DNA from: Chryseobacterium formosense
Lineage (GTDB): Bacteria > Bacteroidota > Bacteroidia > Flavobacteriales > Weeksellaceae
Reading direction: 5' to 3'
DNA: 64,000 nucleotides
Assembly: GCF_900116415.1 (NCBI RefSeq)
Contig: NZ_FPAP01000005.1
Location: forward strand, 124,001-188,000
Made by a program: the position numbers and the translations under genes. Each line of letters begins with the position of its first letter. Position 1 is the stretch's first letter. This document shows positions 60,925-64,000 of this stretch, in pieces. The notes below the pieces were generated by a model, which saw only the letters and a program-made list of their open reading frames with translations, was not told the origin of the DNA and ran no database searches.

Positions 60925-61510
60925 TCTGCTTATTAATTAGTTTCGAAATATATTTACCAATAATATCAAACTCCAGATTCACTTTATCGCCCACCTGAAG
61001 CGTATTCATATTGGTAAATTCCCATGTGTAAGGGATAATAGCCACAGAAAACTGAAAATCTTCACTCTTAGCTACCGTCAAACTAATTCCATTTACTGTG
61101 ATTGAACCTTGAGGAACTGTAACAAAATTACCTTCTGAATTATATTGTACAGTAACAAAATAGCTGCCATCTTTGTTTTCGATGCTTACAATTTCTCCGG
61201 TTTTGTCAACATGCCCCTGAACAATATGCCCATCCAGTCTGCCATTCATCATCATACAACGTTCCAAATTGACAACACTGCCCTCTTTCCAGTTACCTAA
61301 ATTTGTTTTTTCTAAAGTCTCATTAATTGCCGTGACAACATATTTATCGTCTTTAATCTCAACTACCGTAAGACAACAGCCGTTATGAGCAAGGCTCTGA
61401 TCTATTTTTAATTCGTTCGTAAAAGGACAACTTAGGGTAAAGTCTATATTCGTTCCGTTTTCCTGTATTTTTTCAATAACTCCTACTGCTTCAATAATTC
61501 CTGTGAACAT
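60914..61510 (-). CDS. ribE: riboflavin synthase
   Basis: Dismutates two 6,7-dimethyl-8-ribityllumazine molecules to riboflavin. The 198-residue protein has two lumazine-binding repeats: it starts MFTGIIEAVG, has 'SLAHNGCCLTVVE' in the first and 'ITVNGISLTVAK' in the second. ATG 61508-61510 gives the correct N-terminus; the open frame to 61708 overlaps pdxA in antisense and is not used. It overlaps the kinase gene by 11 bp and may be co-transcribed with it. Confidence 0.95.
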   Translation of the reverse strand: MFTGIIEAVGVIEKIQENGTNIDFTLSCPFTNELKIDQSLAHNGCCLTVVEIKDDKYVVTAINETLEKTNLGNWKEGSVVNLERCMMMNGRLDGHIVQGHVDKTGEIVSIENKDGSYFVTVQYNSEGNFVTVPQGSITVNGISLTVAKSEDFQFSVAIIPYTWEFTNMNTLQVGDKVNLEFDIIGKYISKLINKQNVV

Positions 61511-61522
61511 ATTTATTTTTGC

Positions 61523-61553
61523 TAAATTTGTAAAATTATAATCTTCAAAGATA
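61523..61553. promoter_or_regulatory. facing -7 elements for pdxA (plus) and ribE (minus)
   Basis: TAAATTTG at 61523-61530 points right toward pdxA (ATG 61560), and TATCTTTG on the minus strand (complement of 61546-61553) points left toward ribE (ATG 61510). Each predicted start site lies between the boxes, so the transcripts would cross the opposite promoter. -33 elements are weak. Confidence 0.5.
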
Positions 61554-61559
61554 ATCAAA

Positions 61560-62651
61560 ATGAGCCCAAAAAACCATAAAGTACGAGTAGGAATTTCAAT
61601 TGGTGACTTCAACGGCATCGGCCCGGAAATCATCATGAAATCTCTGAAAGACAAAACCATTACAGACTTTTTCACTCCTGTTATTTTTGGTTCGGGCAAA
61701 CTTTTCACTTTTCAGAAGAATATTTTCAAGCTGAATTTAAATTTCAACTACATTACAGAAGCTTCCCAAGCACAAAACGGAAAGCTGAACATGGTAAACC
61801 TTACAAAAGAAAACTCTAATGTAGAATTGGGAAAACCCACTGAAGAATCCACAAAAATGGCCATCGATTCTCTTGAAGCAGCAACCGAAGCCTTAATGAA
61901 AGGAGAAATTGATGTTTTGGTAACCGCACCGATCAACAAGGATGAAATGGTAAAAATGGGTTTCAAGCATGCAGGTCACACTGGATATTTTGAAGAAAAA
62001 TTCAACAAAAAAGGATTAATGTTTTTGGTCAGCGAAGATTTGAAAGTGGCAGTTTCAACACACCACATTCCAATTTCACAGGTAGCTGAAAATATTTCTA
62101 AAGAAAAAATAAAGAAGCAGATCAAAGCCTTAAACCAAACTTTAATTGAAGATTTTGCCGTAACAAGACCAAAGATTGCTGTTTTAGGATTGAATCCGCA
62201 TTCAGGAGATGGCGGAGTGATCGGAAATGAAGAGATTGAAATTATTGCTCCAACAATTAGAGAACTTTCAGACAACGGAATCCTTACTTTCGGTCCTTTT
62301 CCGGCAGACAGTTTTTTCCAACCAAGCAAATACAGGAATTACGATGCAGTTTTAGCGATGTATCACGATCAGGGATTGGCTCCTTTTAAAACTTTGGCTT
62401 ATGAAGAAGGGGTAAACTATACAGCCGCACTTCCTTTCATCAGAACATCTCCGGATCACGGGGTTGCTTATGATATTGCGGGTAAAAATATTGCGGACGA
62501 GCAGAGTTTTATGGAAGCAATTTTCACAGCCATCAAAATCTTTAATAACAGAAATGATTATAAAGATTTGATGAGCAATCGTCTGCAGCCAAGAAGAATG
62601 CCTTCGGATAACGGAATTGATGAAGATCTGCCTGTAGAAACTGAAATGTAA
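61560..62651 (+). CDS. pdxA: 4-hydroxythreonine-4-phosphate dehydrogenase
   Basis: Oxidises 4-phospho-hydroxy-L-threonine in pyridoxal phosphate synthesis. The start 'RVGISIGDFNGIGPEIIM', 'VLVTAPINKDEM', the metal site 'AVLGLNPHSGDGGVIGNEE' and 'YDAVLAMYHDQGLAPFK' are the PdxA signature with His and Asp metal ligands. Length 363 is normal. It heads the pdxA-DUF177-rpmF-accB stretch but the following gene has its own promoter. Confidence 0.96.
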   Translation: MSPKNHKVRVGISIGDFNGIGPEIIMKSLKDKTITDFFTPVIFGSGKLFTFQKNIFKLNLNFNYITEASQAQNGKLNMVNLTKENSNVELGKPTEESTKMAIDSLEAATEALMKGEIDVLVTAPINKDEMVKMGFKHAGHTGYFEEKFNKKGLMFLVSEDLKVAVSTHHIPISQVAENISKEKIKKQIKALNQTLIEDFAVTRPKIAVLGLNPHSGDGGVIGNEEIEIIAPTIRELSDNGILTFGPFPADSFFQPSKYRNYDAVLAMYHDQGLAPFKTLAYEEGVNYTAALPFIRTSPDHGVAYDIAGKNIADEQSFMEAIFTAIKIFNNRNDYKDLMSNRLQPRRMPSDNGIDEDLPVETEM

Positions 62652-62692
62652 AATTTGTAATCGAATTAAAATTAATTTGTTATATATTTTAT

Positions 62693-62722
62693 TTGTAATA
62701 TTAAAAAAAATGCATATTTTTG
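62693..62722 (+). promoter_or_regulatory. promoter of the DUF177-rpmF operon
   Basis: TTG (62693-62695), 19 bp, TATTTTTG (62715-62722) followed by C: a full consensus match, 12 bp before the ATG at 62735. Confidence 0.7.
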
Positions 62723-62734
62723 CACACTCATTTT

Positions 62735-63259
62735 ATGGACAAGTTAAGAAACTATGACGTAAGCTTTTCCGGTTTAAAAACTGGCAAGCACGAGTTCAGG
62801 TTTGAGATAGATAAAGAGTTCTTTCAATTATTTGACACTGAACAGGAATTTACAGATCCTAAAATTGCAGTAGGCGTTTTGCTTGATAAACACACTACTT
62901 TTTTAGAATTTGAGATTAAAGTTGATGGTACAGTAGAATTGGTTTGTGATATCACGAACGAAAATTTCACTCACCCGATTGAAAATCAGATTGGTATTTT
63001 GGTAAAGTTTGGCGAAGAATACGATGACAGCGAAGAAGATGTTATTACCATTCCTACCAATGATCATGCATTTAATGTAGCTCAGTTGATCTACGAAAAT
63101 GTGGCACTTTCAATCCCAATGAAAAAGATTTCACCCAATGTAAGTGATGAAGATCTGGCAATTCTTGAAAAATTCAGTCCAAAAGAAACCGAAGAAGAGG
63201 AAGAACACGAAAGCGACCCGAGATGGGACGCACTAAAAAATTTAAAGAATAAAAATTAA
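62735..63259 (+). CDS. DUF177 (YceD) family protein
   Basis: A 174-residue protein of the YceD/DUF177 family. It lies just upstream of rpmF, the conserved neighbour of this family (rRNA precursor processing in plants; role in bacteria unclear). The core has 'VDGTVELVCDITNENFTHPI' in place of the usual CxxC/C pattern (one Cys is kept), and the end is acidic. The ATG at 62735 (MDKLRNYDV) is chosen since an earlier frame start overlaps the promoter. Confidence 0.88.
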   Translation: MDKLRNYDVSFSGLKTGKHEFRFEIDKEFFQLFDTEQEFTDPKIAVGVLLDKHTTFLEFEIKVDGTVELVCDITNENFTHPIENQIGILVKFGEEYDDSEEDVITIPTNDHAFNVAQLIYENVALSIPMKKISPNVSDEDLAILEKFSPKETEEEEEHESDPRWDALKNLKNKN

Positions 63260-63318
63260 ATAGTTTAATGATGGGATGATGAATCTCATCGCTCATCAAT
63301 TAAAAAAGTTATTACAAA

Positions 63319-63522
63319 ATGGCACATCCAAAGAGAAGACAATCGTCCACAAGAAGAGATAAGAGAAGAACTCACTACAAAGCTGTAGTTCCTCAATTAG
63401 CTAAAGATGCAACAACAGGTGAGATGCACCTTTACCACAGAGCTCACTGGCATGAAGGAAAACTTTACTACAGAGGTAAAGTAGTACTAGAAAAAGAAGT
63501 AGCAACTACTGAAGAAAATTAA
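63319..63522 (+). CDS. rpmF: 50S ribosomal protein L32
   Basis: A 67-residue basic protein, 'AHPKRRQSSTRRDKRRTHYK' at the start, the L32 signature. It has no cysteines, so it is the zinc-independent form of L32. It is 59 bp after the DUF177 gene, probably in the same transcript. Confidence 0.96.
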   Translation: MAHPKRRQSSTRRDKRRTHYKAVVPQLAKDATTGEMHLYHRAHWHEGKLYYRGKVVLEKEVATTEEN

Positions 63523-63559
63523 GAGTTGTTTTTCATCGAAAAACACTCATTTTAATACG

Positions 63560-63597
63560 AAAACCGTCCGATTTTGATAAAATTTGGCGGTTTTTTG
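63560..63597 (+). terminator. intrinsic terminator after rpmF
   Basis: AAAACCG-t-CC ... GG-CGGTTTT with an inner ATTTT/AAAT helix and a T-run, 38 bp past the stop codon. Confidence 0.72.
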
Positions 63598-63626
63598 TTG
63601 TTTTTTATGTTTTTTTGGTATCTTTG
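63598..63626 (+). promoter_or_regulatory. promoter of accB
   Basis: TTG (63598-63600), 18 bp, TATCTTTG (63619-63626), 24 bp before the accB start. Confidence 0.68.
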
Positions 63627-63649
63627 ACAGCAAATCAAATATCAATTTT

Positions 63650-64000
63650 ATGGACATTAAAGACATACAGAATCTTATTAAGTTTGTATCTAAAGCTGAG
63701 GTTTCAGAAGTAAAATATAAAACTAAAGATTTCGAAATCACTATTAAAACTCCATTAGCTGGAAGTGAAGTAGCTTATGCTCAACCCGCTGTATACCATA
63801 CAGCTCCTCAACAAGTAGCTGCTGCTCCGGCTCCGGCTGCAACTCCGGCTGCACCTGCTCAAAATACTGAAGCTTCTTCTGATGACAGCAAATATGTAAC
63901 GATTAAATCCCCAATGATCGGAACTTTCTACAGAAAGCCATCTCCGGATAAAGATGTATTTGTAAACGTTGGTGATGAAGTTTCTAACGGAAAAGTGGTT
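63650..64000 (+). CDS. accB: biotin carboxyl carrier protein of acetyl-CoA carboxylase, N-terminal part
   Basis: The first 117 codons of BCCP. It starts MDIKDIQNLIKFVSKAEV, passes through an Ala/Pro-rich linker (about residues 55-80), then 'YVTIKSPMIGTFYRKPSPDK', the start of the biotinyl domain; the biotin Lys (in a MKM motif) lies beyond the window edge. The protein carries biotin between AccC and AccAD in fatty acid synthesis. Its own promoter and the preceding terminator separate it from rpmF. Confidence 0.95.
   Translation, partial: MDIKDIQNLIKFVSKAEVSEVKYKTKDFEITIKTPLAGSEVAYAQPAVYHTAPQQVAAAPAPAATPAAPAQNTEASSDDSKYVTIKSPMIGTFYRKPSPDKDVFVNVGDEVSNGKVV

Noticed and set aside
61976..62329. 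117-codon minus-strand frame
   Set aside because: Antisense to pdxA, no start signal, no recognisable domain.

Overview
The window is a piece of a core chromosome from a member of the Bacteroidota, most likely a flavobacterium close to Chryseobacterium (Weeksellaceae). Support comes from the AT-rich sequence, the Bacteroidota promoter signature (TTG, about 18-20 nt, then TAnnTTTG) in front of many genes, secreted proteins of the type IX secretion system (T9SS) kind, the exbB-exbD-exbD-tonB operon, bacillithiol synthesis (bshB1), family markers such as DUF6048/DUF6452, DUF2480, DUF3276 and DUF177, and the orders nusB-DUF1573-yajC and pdxA-DUF177-rpmF-accB. I saw no insertion sequence, prophage, CRISPR array or integron. 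The genus is an inference from gene content.

Layout. 1-7.7 kb: the start of a secreted metalloprotease, a lipoprotein, DUF6048/DUF6452 proteins, a large zinc metalloprotease, rlmD and a thioredoxin-fold lipoprotein without active-site cysteines. 7.8-14.4 kb: sdhCAB, comEC and lpxB. 14.5-21.7 kb: DUF2480, DUF937, the tiny ribosomal protein THX, a MATE exporter, a DUF2975 membrane protein with a Cro-like regulator behind a perfect palindrome, an ankyrin protein, aspS and a YcxB-like protein. 21.7-25.1 kb: a two-gene non-homologous end-joining module (Ku and LigD) in which ligD is broken by a one-base shift at a run of nine A. 25.2-31.2 kb: an SDR gene flanked by palindromic repeats, yajC-DUF1573-nusB, an ABC exporter, a PUR-alpha-like protein, tRNA-His and bshB1. 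31.3-40.2 kb: a TPR protein, a PstS-like lipoprotein, a small membrane protein, tonB, two exbD, exbB, then leuS. 40.4-47.2 kb: a lipocalin-like lipoprotein and envelope genes (acyltransferase, glycosyltransferase, waaA, NlpC/P60 peptidase, O-methyltransferase). 47.2-56.5 kb: a small unrecognised gene with its own promoter and terminator, an OmpA lipoprotein, tilS, dsbD, a T9SS cargo protein, an orphan exbD, a lipoprotein, an alpha/beta hydrolase and a patatin. 56.5-64 kb: nrnA-like DHH phosphoesterase, rpmH, ftsE, trmN6, a sensor kinase, riboflavin synthase, pdxA, DUF177, rpmF and the 5' part of accB.

How the genes fit together. Much of the region serves the cell envelope: lipid A and Kdo (lpxB, waaA), energised outer-membrane uptake (TonB/ExbB/ExbD), protein export (yajC), thiol chemistry (dsbD, bshB1) and T9SS cargo. 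The rest is translation (aspS, leuS, tRNA-His, rlmD, tilS, trmN6, THX, L34, L32), respiration (sdhCAB) and cofactor or fatty-acid synthesis (ribE, pdxA, accB). I found no clearly new multi-gene system. The best leads are the ligD homopolymer frameshift, the palindromic operator and partial gene duplication in the DUF2975 operon, a self-contained small gene at 47.2-47.5 kb, the cysteine-less TlpA-like lipoprotein, an 8-bp tandem repeat inside waaA, and the PstS-like/TPR genes behind the TonB operon.
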